This document shows, piece after piece, positions 11,521-23,155 of a DNA stretch of 64,000 bases (its first letter is position 1; the number at the start of each line of letters is the position of its first letter). The position numbers were made by a program, and so were the translations under genes. Location: NCBI GenBank assembly GCA_025602915.1, contig JAHLJZ010000023.1, forward strand, positions 62,001-126,000. The letters are read 5' to 3'. The stretch comes from Paraphysoderma sedebokerense. Taxonomy: Eukaryota > Blastocladiomycota > Physodermatomycetes > Physodermatales > Physodermataceae. The notes under the pieces were generated by a model, which was not told the origin of the DNA, did not search any database, and saw nothing but the letters and a program-made list of their open reading frames with translations.

Positions 11521-14483
11521 CTACACAAGGTCATCTCCTGGCTTCACTTGCTTCGTCAAACCTTGTTCCTCTCCCTGCACTCCAACATTAAATTCATCTT
11601 CACTTTCACTACCCAAAAATGAAGCTTCGAACATAGAATCCTCGTCCTCAAATAGGCTGCTAGACATGACTTCAGACGGTACATTCTTACTGTTTCCTCT
11701 GCCTATTAAATCTCTCAACTGAGTAAACTCATAACCTTGCTTTCCATCATTATTCCCGTCCGGCGTTCCCAAAAATGGAATCCAGCCAGGAACCGCAATA
11801 GGGTTATTGGATGATTGCCGGCGTCGATAGTAAAACGCAACGCCGAGGACAATACAAGAGAAAACAAAAAGAAGTAAAATGGCTTCGAAAGTATGGTCGC
11901 GTTTGGTCGGAACCGGAGTTGCAATTTCCGTTGAAGATCCAGGTAGTGGAGTCTTTGTTGTGGCGGTTGAAGTAGGAGTGACCGACGTTGTTGCGGATGG
12001 GTAGGACGAGGTGGTTAGGGTCGATGTCAATGTTGCAATGACAGATGTGGCAAGAGTAGAACTGGTTAATTGAGTAGACGTGCTGGCAGACGATGTCGGG
12101 GAACCCGGTTCGGAAGATTCGCCATTCAGAGTGAGTTTCCATGATTTTAAAGTACCAACTTTGTCGGCGTAAACCTGATCAAATACTTTCAAAGTCCATT
12201 GTCCAACGGGATTTTCTTCCCTGCAAAATATTAAATCAGTGGGCTATGTCAAATTGGTAGCTGACAGACAATAGAAAGAAATTAAGAAGAACCGGCACTA
12301 ACCAATGTTTCACACTCATAAAAGTCCAGTTTCTCAAACCCATGGCGCTAGTATCGTAATTTCTCCTTGTGGCTAGTACAGAAACCACATTATTTGGGCT
12401 AACAATCCAGATTTCTAGATCACCTCTCCGCTGATGAGCAATATCAATTGTCACCTGAACATGCTCCAACTTTTTCAGTTTAACGCCTTCGGCATTCACC
12501 ATATCCTGTGTTATCGTGAATGTACTTTCCAAAGCTCGGTCACTCGGTATTGGCAAATTAATATTCACAATGGGGGAAGAAAAAGAAGTGTGCGGGTTTA
12601 AAGAGGAATGATTGCGGGAATTGGATACGAGGAGAGAAGCGTCAACGCGCCCGTAACCATATTTGTGGGAGAAATGGCGGGACGTAGGAAGCAGGGACCA
12701 ATCTTCATTGGGGGTGTCTATATTGAAAGGGACAGCGGATTTGATTATGAGATCTTGAATATCACGCCAATGGAGGTCCGGCCTATGTTTGTTTTAAAAA
12801 TGACGAGGGAGTGTAAGAAACAGAAGTGGGCGGTAGAAAGTTAGCTGTTATACGTCATAGAAATTGTCTAGCAAGCTATCCATACCGTATCGATAACACT
12901 AAAGCAACCATTCCCGCAACGAGAGGAGCAGCTGCACTAGTTCCACCATGTTGATTGGTGCATTTACTGGGTCCTATATCGGTTGTATACTACGAAAAGA
13001 AATTACGTTCAACGCTCAACCGTATATAAACACAACACAGGGAAAAACTCACAATGTGACCTCCACTTCCACTACTGTAAGTAACTGCCAACTGAGGGGC
13101 GCACATTTCGGCATAATATGGTCTCTTGTTTAGGCGGTCAATAGCCCCAATTGTAACTGTATAGATAGCATTTGCATATCCATCGAAATTACAGTTATCA
13201 CCGTATACACCGCCATTTCCACTTGCCAGAACATATATCGAGCCTAATCCCCCTCGACCGTTATTGATACCATTCATAAACGCTTTGACAACCAGGTTCG
13301 GCGGTCCGTCTGTTGTTCTGCCGTCATCCTGAGGTCCCCAGCTGCAGCTATAGACATGATTGGTTTGAAAGCCATAATTGACAGCAGCCGCTTCCTCGAC
13401 TTCACTGATTTCCGCCGAGAGAATTCGTATGCCTTGGTAATGGGCAATGTTATCAAGTTTGCAATCATGGTGTATTATCATTAAGTCGGCACGCACCAGA
13501 CACTTTAGCTTCATAGGCCACACCGACTCCACAAACCGAATTTTTGACAGCAGCGATTTCTCCTGCGCATCGTGTACCGTGTATATCGTCGTCCAGTTTC
13601 GGCGTTGGCAGTTCTGCTTTATCATTGAAGTCATAGGATCCCTCGGCAGACTGCATACAAAAGTTCGAGTCAGTCAGGGTTGAGTGATCAACGAAATAGC
13701 AAATGGACATCGTACAAAATTGTCTTTAAGGTCCTCACTCTCATAATCTAAACCGTCATCTATGATAGCTACTGTAACATTCTTTCCTGTTACCCCTATG
13801 ATGGAGATATTAGCTGCAGTTGGTGACACTTGAGGATATCATAAATTTCATACCTTGGAGCCAAGCCTGCGTAACATTCACATCATTGCCTCGATTCTCG
13901 TAATTGTACTGAAACAGAATTATTTGCTCAATTTATAATTATAATTTCCAGACCCAAACCATGAACGTACCAAATGCCACTGCTGGTCGAATCCCGGATC
14001 TTTCATTGCCAACCGATCCTTAATAACCGCAATATCATTACTGCCTTCTTGCCTTTCATTCAATACACCTCGTTTAAATAATCTCCTTTTGGGCACTTGT
14101 CGTTCAACCCATACTACTTTCGGATGTTCGAGGAACCTTTTGTAGTGTCGTTTGTGATGTATCTCCTGTTCTGGTTCCTCTTCCTGGTATTGAATATTTC
14201 TATTTAAATTGCGGTCAATACTTCGTTTTACCAAGTATTCTGGCTTTGGTATCCGATATAAATAATGATGCTTTAATTCTCCTATTTGGCCGACTAATTC
14301 GTAATTTAAATCTTCAGCGACGAGTTGCGGGGATGTCCCCGGCGGAACTTCTACCGCATAGTAGTAATGGGAGTTGTGATTATCCGGAATTGCATTCTTA
14401 TGTATCTCGTGTGTTGCTGAGACAGGAATTATAAATAAATAATTGCAATAAAATATTAGGCAGAAGAGATTGTATAGTTTCAT
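11521..14483 (-). CDS. KEX2: Kexin (Kex2-like) proprotein convertase, unit 1
   Basis: Calcium-dependent subtilisin-like serine protease that cuts secretory precursors after paired basic residues in the late Golgi. The start at 14483 gives a signal peptide ([17 protein letters not shown]), then a prodomain rich in basic pairs ending near LFKRGVLNE. The catalytic triad is visible: Asp in [14 protein letters not shown] (near 13760), His in [14 protein letters not shown] (near 13580) and Ser in [14 protein letters not shown] (near 12930), with the oxyanion Asn in [17 protein letters not shown] (near 13210). A P/homoB domain follows (near 12200-12560), then a Ser/Thr-rich stalk, one transmembrane segment ([20 protein letters not shown]) and an acidic cytosolic tail ending at 11521. 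This is the full Kex2 domain order. Several introns. It is divergent from BMS1. Confidence 0.93.
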
Positions 14484-15158
14484 TGAGTTGTGTGTCGACT
14501 TTCGAGAGTTGGCAGATGAGTTGGAAGAGACAATTAGAATAACGGGAGTATCATCTGCATATAGATTCAATACGGCAGCATCGAATGATGTTGGATGTGG
14601 AATGTTTGCAATACCAATGTAGCGGCGGGATCCTTGTTGCGGCAGCAGTTGATTATGTCACTCGACTGTCCCAATGAAAAGTGCAGCGATTGTGCTCGCG
14701 AACAACTCATCCCCCCACAGGACCACAATTGGGCTGTCTGCAATCTCGGTGACATTCGGGGAAACAATACTAATTTGTACTTTGTACTCCACGCCTTGAA
14801 TTTTGGGCTGTTGCGGCTACTTGCAGGAGAAGTCAGAGATGCCACTTAAATATATTAATGTGCACTGCTCTTCTCATATCTGCCGCATATCTTTCTCTAG
14901 ATTCAACTTCAATAGAGGTACATATGTATAAATAGAATTTATAAGTACATTATAATGCGCAATCGCATAGTCCGTGATTTTGGGTTGCAATCGTCAGAGA
15001 AATTACGGTCTTGTTCATGTTCAAAGAAATCTGTTCTCTTGACCTGCGCAGTGATAAGTGACACAATGGGTAACTAGTAGTGACAATCACGTGGGCCGGG
15101 TAAATAAGCATTCTCGTCAGTCTAGATTCCCTCGTTCTGCCATACGCTTCAGCACAGA
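14484..15158. promoter_or_regulatory. Divergent promoter region between KEX2 and BMS1, unit 1
   Basis: 675 bp between two diverging start codons. It contains two overlapping open frames on opposite strands (about 84 and 92 codons, 14567-14849) with no recognisable similarity; neither has support as a gene. Confidence 0.45.
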
Positions 15159-18100
15159 ATGGAATCTACGGAACATAAAGCACATCGAAAACCACAAGCT
15201 GGGCGGAAAGCAGAAAGGAAGAAAGAGAAGGGGCCGAGAAAAAATGCGGAAAAGAATAATCCAAAGGTGTAGTTGTGAGCCCTTCGTGAACTACTCAGAA
15301 GGCAGTTTTTAACTCGAATAATTGGATTCAGGCATTCTCTTTTCAATCAGGGAAGAAAGCAGAAAGAGCGGGACGAAGAAATATGGATATAGAGCAGAAG
15401 AGAATGCATGTGCCGCTGGTTGATCGAAGTTCTCTTGATCCTCCACCAGTTACTATCGCCGTTGTCGGTCCTCCCGGAGTACGATAAATTTCACTTATTT
15501 CAGCTCGTCATGGATAAAAAATCTAAGCCTATTGAATTTTTTCAGACCGGTAAAACCACATTAATAAAATCGCTGGTAAAACGATATACAAAGCAAAGCT
15601 TGAATGAGGTTAAGGGACCAATTAGTGTTGTTGCTGGTACGTCTTGAACCCCTATCATATTTTCCGTTTAAGCGACTGAAGGAGTTGATCTCATGAATTA
15701 TATACAGGCAAAAAACGTCGACTTACCTTTATTGAGTGCACAAACGACTTAAACGCTATGATCGACGTTGCAAAAATTGCAGATCTTGTCCTGCTGCTTA
15801 TTGACGCTTCATTCGGTTTCGAAATGGAAACCTTCGAATTTCTGAACATACTACAAGTTCACGGTTTTCCTAAAATTATGGGAGTTCTCACCCACCTGGA
15901 TAAATTCAAAGATAATAAGAAGCTGCGGAAAAGAAAAAAAGCTCTAAAACAGCGATTTTGGACCGAAATTTATCAGGGCGCCAAATTATTTTATCTTTCA
16001 GGTGTTATCAATGGGAAATACCCTAAGCAAGAGATTTTAAATTTATCAAGATTTATTTCAGTCATGAAGTTTCGACCTCTAATTTGGAGAAATACCCATC
16101 CTTATGTCCTTGCCGATCGTGTGGAAGATTTAACAGACCCAGAATTAGTTCGGACACATCCGAAATGTGATCGAACGGTTTCTTTGTATGGCTACCTCCG
16201 TGGAACTAACATGAAGCAAAACATGAAAGTTCATATTCCCGGAGCTGGTGATTATACAATCTCGTCCTTGACGGCTTTACCCGATCCTTGCCCACTACCA
16301 GACAAGGTTCGGAAATCTCTGTCGGAAAAGCATAAGCTCATATACGCACCGATGTCTGATGTGGGTGGAATCCTATATGATAAAGATGCGATTTATATTC
16401 AAGTACCGGGTCAGTTTTCAAAGAAGAATAATGTCGGAGAAGACGAAAGTGAATCAGAAGAGCTGGGTGAAGGCGAAAAGATGGTGATAGATTTGCAAGA
16501 TGCAAATGAAACTATTGCAGATCGTATGAAAGGTAGCCAAATGAGAATATTTACGGGGTCTAAACCGGTCGGTGCTGCGGAGCTCGAGTCTGATAGCAAC
16601 GATGTTGATCGCGATGAATCGGGAGACTACGACAGTGAAGCTGAAGGGGGAAGAGTTTGGCCGACAGAACAGTCTGAAATCGACGACAATGGTAGATTAC
16701 GACGCCGTGCATTATTTGAAAGTCAAATCGAAGATACAGATGGCAGCGAAGACGAAGAGTCTGATGAGGAGGGAGAAAGCTCCTTTGATGAAGTGGGATC
16801 AAGCTTAATCGGGGAAGACAATCAACCGAATGAATTCCAAGATGGTCAAGTCGAGGATGGCGCCATTGCATATGCGGACAGTGACAGTGATCTAGGAGAC
16901 GACTACAATTATAGCCATAGTGAAGGCGAGGGAGAGATCGATGGAGCGATGCGGTGGAAGACAAATCTGACTGAACGAGCTGCTGCTAATTTTTTGAACG
17001 GCCAACGTAAAGTCAATTTGATGAGTTTGGTATATAGCGGGCAGCCCCTCTTTCAGCCGTCCTGTAACAACGAATCCACCAAAGGTTCTGACTCAGTTGC
17101 GGATGATGATTTCTTCATAATTAGTAAACTTGTCGATAATGAAGTCGCCCCGGCCGTAAAGTTGGACCGTGACATATCGAGAATTTACCCGGTTCAATAT
17201 GACTTATCTCGTTGGAATGATGAAAACGTTCTTGAGTCTATTCGCAATCGATTTATTACTGGTGATGTTGACGTGGTTGGCGTCAAATCGAACTCCGGCG
17301 GATCTGACGATGAAGTATACGGAGATTTTGAAGATATGGAGACTGGCGCGAAAGTGACGAGCGATGAAGCCACGGAAGGTCTCTCGCCAGAGGAAGAACT
17401 CGCTAAAAAGAAGGAGCTGTTGAAGCAAAAGTTCGATATGGAATATGACGGGGCTGATGATGAGGAGGGAGAGAAGGACAAAACTTTTTACGACACCCTG
17501 AAAGCGCAACTTAATGCGCAGGCTGACACTAATCGTGCTGAATTTGAAAATGACGATGAATATACGAAGCAAATGGTTCTAGGATTTCAGCCAGGAACTT
17601 ACGTTAGAATAGTGCTCGATGATGTTCCATGTGAATTTGTCGAACATTTTGATCCAACTTATCCAGTCATTGTTGGAGGGTTGCTACCGGGTGAAGATAA
17701 TTTTGGCTTCCTACAGGTATATTTGACTGACTCGTAGTTCTGTGACACAACGAAACGTTAATATGTTTGATGCCTCTAGGTTCGAATTAAAAAACATAGA
17801 TGGCATAAGAAGATATTAAAGACCAATGATCCTCTCGTTTTTTCAATTGGTTGGAGGCGTTTTCAATCCCTACCTTTGTACTCACTTGATGATGGTACCA
17901 GGAACAGAATGTTGAAGTATACCCCCGAACATATGCATTGTTTGGCGACGTTTTGGGGGCCGATTACATCGCCCAATACAGGATTTTGTGCTGTCCAAAG
18001 CGTCAACGAAAAATCGGTAAAATATCTCCGTTCGCTTACATTGTCTAAATGGGGATTGAATTTATTAATGATCTTATTTTGTCTTTCATCAGGCAAACTT

Positions 18101-19088
18101 CCGTATTTCTGCGACAGGGACTATCTTAGACATCAACAAATCGACAGAAATTGTTAAAAAATTGAAGTTGACCGGTGTGCCATACAAGATACACAAAAAC
18201 ACCGCATTCATTAAAGACATGTTTACATCTGCCTTAGAAGTCGCCAAGTTCGAAGGAGCTAGTATCAGAACAGTTTCGGGAATCCGAGGTCAAGTCAAAA
18301 AGCATGTAAACGTATGTCTTTCTACTATCCTTTACGACCAAATAGCTCTATGGACATATTTTCAAAAGCCGAAATTAACCCTATGTAATCTTTGACCTTA
18401 GAAACCTGAAGGGTGCTTTCGTGCGACGTTTGAAGATAAAATTCTTTTATCAGATATAGTTTTTTTAAGGGCATGGTACCCTGTTAAACCCAAAAAATTG
18501 TATAATCCGGTTACCTCTCTACTTCTTTCAGCCAAAACATCTTGGCAGGGTATGAGGCTGGTGAGGGAAATTCGGCAAGATAATAAGATGATTCCGGAAA
18601 GTAATCCGGACTCAGAGTATAAGGTTTGTTTCTTTCTATCAACACCGCTCCAGCTTGTTTAATTTATACTGACCCTTCTCCTTTAGCCGATTGAACGCTC
18701 TGTACGCAAGTTCAACCCACTCAAAGTCTCTAAATCATTACAAACAGCTCTTCCATTCGCATCCAAGCCGAAACTTCTTTCTAAATCTAAGCGCCCTAGT
18801 CTATTGCAACGCCGAGCAGTTGTACTTGAACCACAAGAACGCAAGATATCATCATTATTGCAGCAAATTCGAACGCTTAAGAACGAAAAAGAAGCGAAAA
18901 GAAAGGAGAAGGAAAAAGAAAGGAGAAAGGAATATGTTAAGAAACGAGAGAGGGAAGAGGAAAAGAGATCTGGTATTGACAAAGAAAGAAAGAAAGAATT
19001 CTACAGGAAATTAGGGCAAAAAGAGAAAAGCGACATGATTAGGGAAGAGGGACCGAAGCGAAAAAGAAGGAAAGTCAAGGACGATTAA
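15159..19088 (+). CDS. BMS1: BMS1 ribosome-biogenesis GTPase, unit 1
   Basis: Nucleolar GTPase of the small-subunit processome, needed for 18S rRNA maturation and partner of Rcl1. The start at 15159 gives a Lys-rich N-terminus. The P-loop (VVGPPG + [10 protein letters not shown]) is split by an intron near 15478-15545. Conserved family blocks follow: [55 protein letters not shown] (the xxKxD-like specificity region) and [14 protein letters not shown] long acidic middle region (about 16420-16960) is followed by the conserved C-terminal half ([42 protein letters not shown]) and a very basic coiled tail to the stop at 19086. Tsr1 is a paralogue but lacks this P-loop, so BMS1 is the better call. 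Confidence 0.95.
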
Positions 19089-20079
19089 TGTTGTTGTTGT
19101 GGTATATAGATCTTTAATTTTAATAATAAGTTTTAAACAATCTAACATATCCATATTGGATGAACATAATCAATGTAAACAAGAACTGGTCCAGAGTTCT
19201 ATTGACTTGGTATTTCTACATTGTCGAAGATACAAAATTATGCCCGGCTCAAGAATTCAGAATCCAGATATCGACACGATCAATACTTAGGCATCCTTTC
19301 GCCTAACTCTCATCGATATGAAGCAATAGGGAAAACAAACGGAGTCGAATTATGTCACCTTCCAATAAACTTAAGTATGGACCTCATCGTCGGTACAGCT
19401 CGTCACTATGCGCGGTGGAGTGAACGCGGGGTAAATCAAGTCACCGTCGTCACCAGTAGCTGATTGTTGTCAAATTGTTAAGGCGATAATTGAAACAAAG
19501 GCTTTGTAATTTCCCCGAAACAAAAAGCACAATTTCGTTACGCTATGCTGGAAAAATACAGCTTAGGTACCAAATTCTGCAGCACCTATCAGTCGCGTTA
19601 ATTGCACTGAAATGTTGTTCATTCTTTGTTATCTGTCGTGGACACAAAAATTACAAGGCTTCCAATCAAAAGCAATCAGTTGCAACGGTATATGACTATA
19701 TCTGTGAGCGCACCAATTAATTGGGCCGTTCGCAATCATGCAATTTATGACAATCAAAATTTACTGCGGTGCGAATTGCGATTACGCGTGAAGCACCTCA
19801 GCTTGCAACTTGGTTAAAGCACCGCAAGCACCAAGCAGTATGCAACGTATATTCACCTTCCATAAATACCAAACTACAATAGCTGCTGTGCATCTTGAAT
19901 GCTGACCAATTTAGAATTTCCAATTAATGTTGCCCCATGCTCATTTGTATGTTTCAGGCTTATTACGTATTCTCTCGAAGACTTATAAAAGACAGCTTGC
20001 TCTCCTCATGAGAAATCAAAAAGAATAAGTCTCAGGAAAGACTTTCTTATAGACAGATAGATTTATAGATACATAGAAA
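19089..20079. other. Intergenic, BMS1 to VWD gene, unit 1
   Basis: 991 bp. Apart from the TATA-containing promoter at its right end I see no gene. Four open frames of 63-80 codons on the plus strand overlap each other and resemble nothing known. Confidence 0.5.
19984..19990 (+). promoter_or_regulatory. TATA box of the VWD gene, unit 1
   Basis: TATAAAA lies 90 bp upstream of the start codon at 20080 and is followed by a pyrimidine/purine-mixed leader. A clear TATA box fits a strongly or conditionally expressed surface-protein gene. The identical site in unit 2 is at 43489. Confidence 0.6.
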
Positions 20080-22402
20080 ATGAAGATCACTGCTTTTTTA
20101 GCCGTCCTCTCTTTATTCTGTAACGCTGCTAGCGCTGCGACAGGAGCTGAACTATTTCAATTTGAACCGGCCGTTCTCGAGTTGAATGACTTCAATGCTG
20201 GCGCCGAAGTTAAAGTTGCTTTGAAGGTGGCTCCGAAAGAGAAGACCACGATTTATTTTGAAGGGCCGGTAAGATTTCGATGATTTTTGGTTTTCTTTAA
20301 TTCCATCTAACAAGTTTCATTTAGAACCTGTCCTTTGACAAATGCTCTCTTGATTTCGAACCTGCAACTTACAACACCGCTCAAGTTATCAAGGTAGTTC
20401 CGGTTCCCTATCAAACTGCTGCCCAAGAACCTCGTGAAGTTCCCATGAACTTCAAGTTATGGTCCCCTGGCTATGATGGTCACAATCAAACTGTTGCATA
20501 TACTGTCAAGAGAGGCCCCTTGGCCGCCGGCCAATGTAATGTCAACGGAGATCCTCATTACAAAACCTTCGATCAAACTGATGCCCAAACATACCATTAT
20601 CAAGGTAAATTCAATATTATATTGCGAACCCAAATAGTAAAGGAGATCAGACTCTAACCCAGCTACCTGTATAGGCGAGGGCACCTACTATTTGGTTAGA
20701 TCCCCTGAACTCACCATCCAAGCATTTCAACAAAAGTGTCATCCCAACACTACCTGCGTGACCAAAATAGCGGTGAGATGTATGTCAGATTTTAAATGAA
20801 AGAACTGCCGTTCACAGTTGATCTTATCTCTTTCAATTCTCGCAGATGGTAAAACTGTTTTCGTCCTGGACGGTGCCCGCGAAAAGGGTAGCTGCCTCAC
20901 AAAAGTTACCGAATTCGACGGAGTCACTGTTGCTCAGAATGTCGAAGGTGCCGGTAAGCAATATTTATACCTAAAAAATTCGATTCCTCTATCTGACTTT
21001 AGAATTCTGTAGTCGAAAATTACAATTTCGCGTTCAATGGCGGTTCAAACATGAAAGTCAGCATTGCTGAGCTTCCCGAACAGAAGATGCAATACATGAA
21101 TGTCCTTTTAGATTTAGCCACACATTACAGGAAAAAGGTACGTTTGAACGGAAAGTTTTCTGCAAATAATGCCAACATTCACTCACCTAATATCAAATAG
21201 GTGGACGGGCTTTGTGGTCACTATGATGGTGTCCCAGAAAACGATTATACTGGTAGCGACGGAAAAGTTTATCCTCAATCCACTTGCTTTGAAGAATCAA
21301 AGAACGATGCTTACAACACCGGTGCCGAATTCAAAAACTCCAACCTATTCAAATTTGCCGAAAGTTGGAGAGTACCTGACAATGACAATATTTTTACCTG
21401 TGGCGACAAGTGCGCTGGCTCTAACACCTATCCCGTTGCGGGCGATATCAAGGAATGCCAAATTCCTGCTCTTCAAGAACCGAAGAAAGCCGAACCACCA
21501 GTCTACATTCCCCGAATTCCCGATGGTTACCAAGCGGTCAAATCATGCCCCAGTTATACTCCTGCCCCTATTGCTGTTGAAGCTCCCAAGAATCTCACAT
21601 ACGAAATCCCAGAAAACGTTTTGAACCAAGCTGCCGAGGGCTGTGTCAACGCTATCCAAGAAATCCCCGAATGCAAAGGTTTAGCCGATGTCAATACTTA
21701 TCGACAATTGTGTCAATTGGACATCCGAGCGAAACTTAATGCTCAACTCTGTTACAACCTTTATAACTCGAATTGTAAGAGTTTTCCGTTTCTTTCCAGT
21801 TAATATTAAATAACATCTCTAACCTTTTGACCGGCAGATAAAAACATCTGTGCAAAGGCTATCTTATCCAAATGTAAAGAACCTAAGAAAGAAGAACGCG
21901 AAAAGTATCAAGAAGTCGCTAAACAAAACGGATATGGCAGAAATCCCTGCAATTGTCCCTCCGATGCTACTGTATGTACTCCTACATTTTATTTGTTCAA
22001 ATTTACCTAATCTTACGTTTTGTTATTTTGACTCTCCAGTGTACCACCAGCGGATGTGTTTGTACTACTCCGGGCCACACCTTCAGAGATGGAAAATGTG
22101 TTGCTGTTCAACTTCCCACTGAGATCTACCAAGTACCTGCTGCTCGCCCTGCGCCGACCGATGTGGATCCTGCTCCAAAACTTCCGCCTCCTACAGATTG
22201 CTATAGCAGATCCGCAGAACCTTATACTCCCTCTCAAGCCCCTCCATCTCAAGAAGACAATCAACAACCAAAGGAACAATATGAAGGACAACCTCCTGCC
22301 AAACAAGAACCCACTAGCAACTACGAACCTTCCAGTCCTCCTGCCAAACAAGAACTGGGCAATCTGAACTTGCGAGAGGTCCCGGGTTCAATCCCCGGTT
22401 GA
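20080..22402 (+). CDS. Secreted VWD-domain protein, unit 1: truncated, with tail read from tRNA-Pro DNA
   Basis: Identical to the first part of the complete gene at 43585-46342, including signal peptide, beta-sandwich domain, VWD domain and Cys-rich segment. The tandem junction after 22355 removes most of the 15-residue repeats, the Gly/Tyr-rich segment and the GPI-anchor signal. The open frame runs on through the junction into the tRNA-Pro fragment and ends at TGA 22400-22402, adding the unrelated tail LGNLNLREVPGSIPG. If expressed, the product should be secreted but not anchored. The promoter is intact. No poly(A) context was established downstream, so the transcript may be unstable. Confidence 0.75.
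22291..22355 (+). repeat. Start of 45-bp coding minisatellite, cut after about 1.4 units
   Basis: One full unit (22291-22335) and the first 20 bases of another (22336-22355) of the Pro/Lys/Gln/Glu repeat seen in full at 45796-46065. The partial unit matches the second and fifth units of the full array but not the third, fourth or sixth. Confidence 0.85.
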
Positions 22403-22406
22403 GCCC
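22356..22406 (+). pseudogene. 3' half of a tRNA-Pro(UGG) gene at the duplication junction
   Basis: The sequence begins TGGG (positions 34-37, anticodon UGG), followed by an apparent 11-base intron at the canonical 37/38 site, then TGCGAGAGG (38 onward, anticodon 3' stem), a T arm with perfectly pairing CCGGG/CCCGG around TTCAATC, and the acceptor strand TTGAGCC with discriminator C73, typical of eukaryotic tRNA-Pro. The B box GGTTCAATCC is at 22385-22394, and a Pol III TTTT terminator is at 22416-22419. The D arm, A box and 5' acceptor strand are absent, because the junction falls just 5' of the anticodon. It cannot give a normal tRNA. Confidence 0.8.
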
Positions 22407-23155
22407 TTTAACTCCTTTTCGCTCCTGCTGCTGACTTCTCTGAACCCGGCAGGTTGGAGGAGTATACAGTGAGGCCAGATGCACACTTTTAAAATGCACT
22501 TTAAGTGCCATTCAGGCCAATCCTATGAAGTTTCATTGGGGCCCCCGCTAACATATTTTGAGCGGATTCTATTTTAGCGGAAGTAAGTGTGACGTTGACA
22601 AATTTAGATTTTGAGGTCATTTAATTACTTATGAAGCCTTGGCTTTTGCAACTGTGATTCTTTTGATTGAGTATCAACATTCAGGATTAGCAGCTACACA
22701 AAGTAGCGAACACCCATTCTACATGGCATCTTTAATTTTAATAAAATTCTGTTATTCGTCATTTCTTTAAACACTTCAGACTGATATGGGGACTATTAGC
22801 ATGCCCCCATAGAAGCTACCATATTTACGCGTTACTTTCAAGAGTGCCGAATAGAGTGAGCCGGCGAGGGCGTTATTCAATTCTGCTTGCAATGGATAGA
22901 TAATGATAATTTTTGTCGGCAACAATTATCCGACGCTCCAAGAATTGAACATCGCATGCCCGCAGTGAATTCTATTTATATACTGACTTAAACTCCACAA
23001 AAGTCTATTACAATGCATGCCTTCCTAATATAAAACAATAATCCATTTCTCAAATAATATACATAATAATAGAGGCAGCACTTTCAAATTTCAATTCGAC
23101 TGAACTAATCATTGAAACAGCTCAAGTACGGCTGTTATAAATACGGACTTTGAGC
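22407..23155. other. Intergenic, tRNA-Pro fragment to HP1, unit 2
   Basis: 749 bp of AT-rich DNA with no recognised gene apart from the Pol III terminator at 22416-22419. It would include the HP1 3' UTR. Its unit 1 partner is left of the window. Confidence 0.6.

Larger units (their letters stand above)
1..22355. repeat. Tandem duplication, unit 1 (left part outside window)
   Basis: Direct repeat of 23506-45860 at a constant offset of 23,505 bp. All coding segments compared translate identically and spot-checked intergenic DNA matches, including introns. Identity stops sharply after base 22355: this copy continues into a tRNA-Pro fragment, while the other continues in the VWD repeat array. 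Because the offset is larger than the visible repeat, the unit should begin about 1150 bp left of the window. I did not verify every base, so a few substitutions could have been missed. Confidence 0.95.

Noticed and set aside
14567-14849. Opposite-strand open frames of 84 and 92 codons between KEX2 and BMS1
   Set aside because: They overlap each other almost fully, resemble no known protein, and lie in a divergent promoter; conservation between the two units is explained by the duplication.
18880-19085. Lys/Glu/Arg-rich segment that could be a separate small basic protein
   Set aside because: It is the in-frame C-terminal tail of BMS1, which ends the same way in relatives.
21169-22367. Long alternative frames over the VWD exons and repeats, on both strands
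   Set aside because: Shadow frames created by the repetitive, stop-poor coding repeats.
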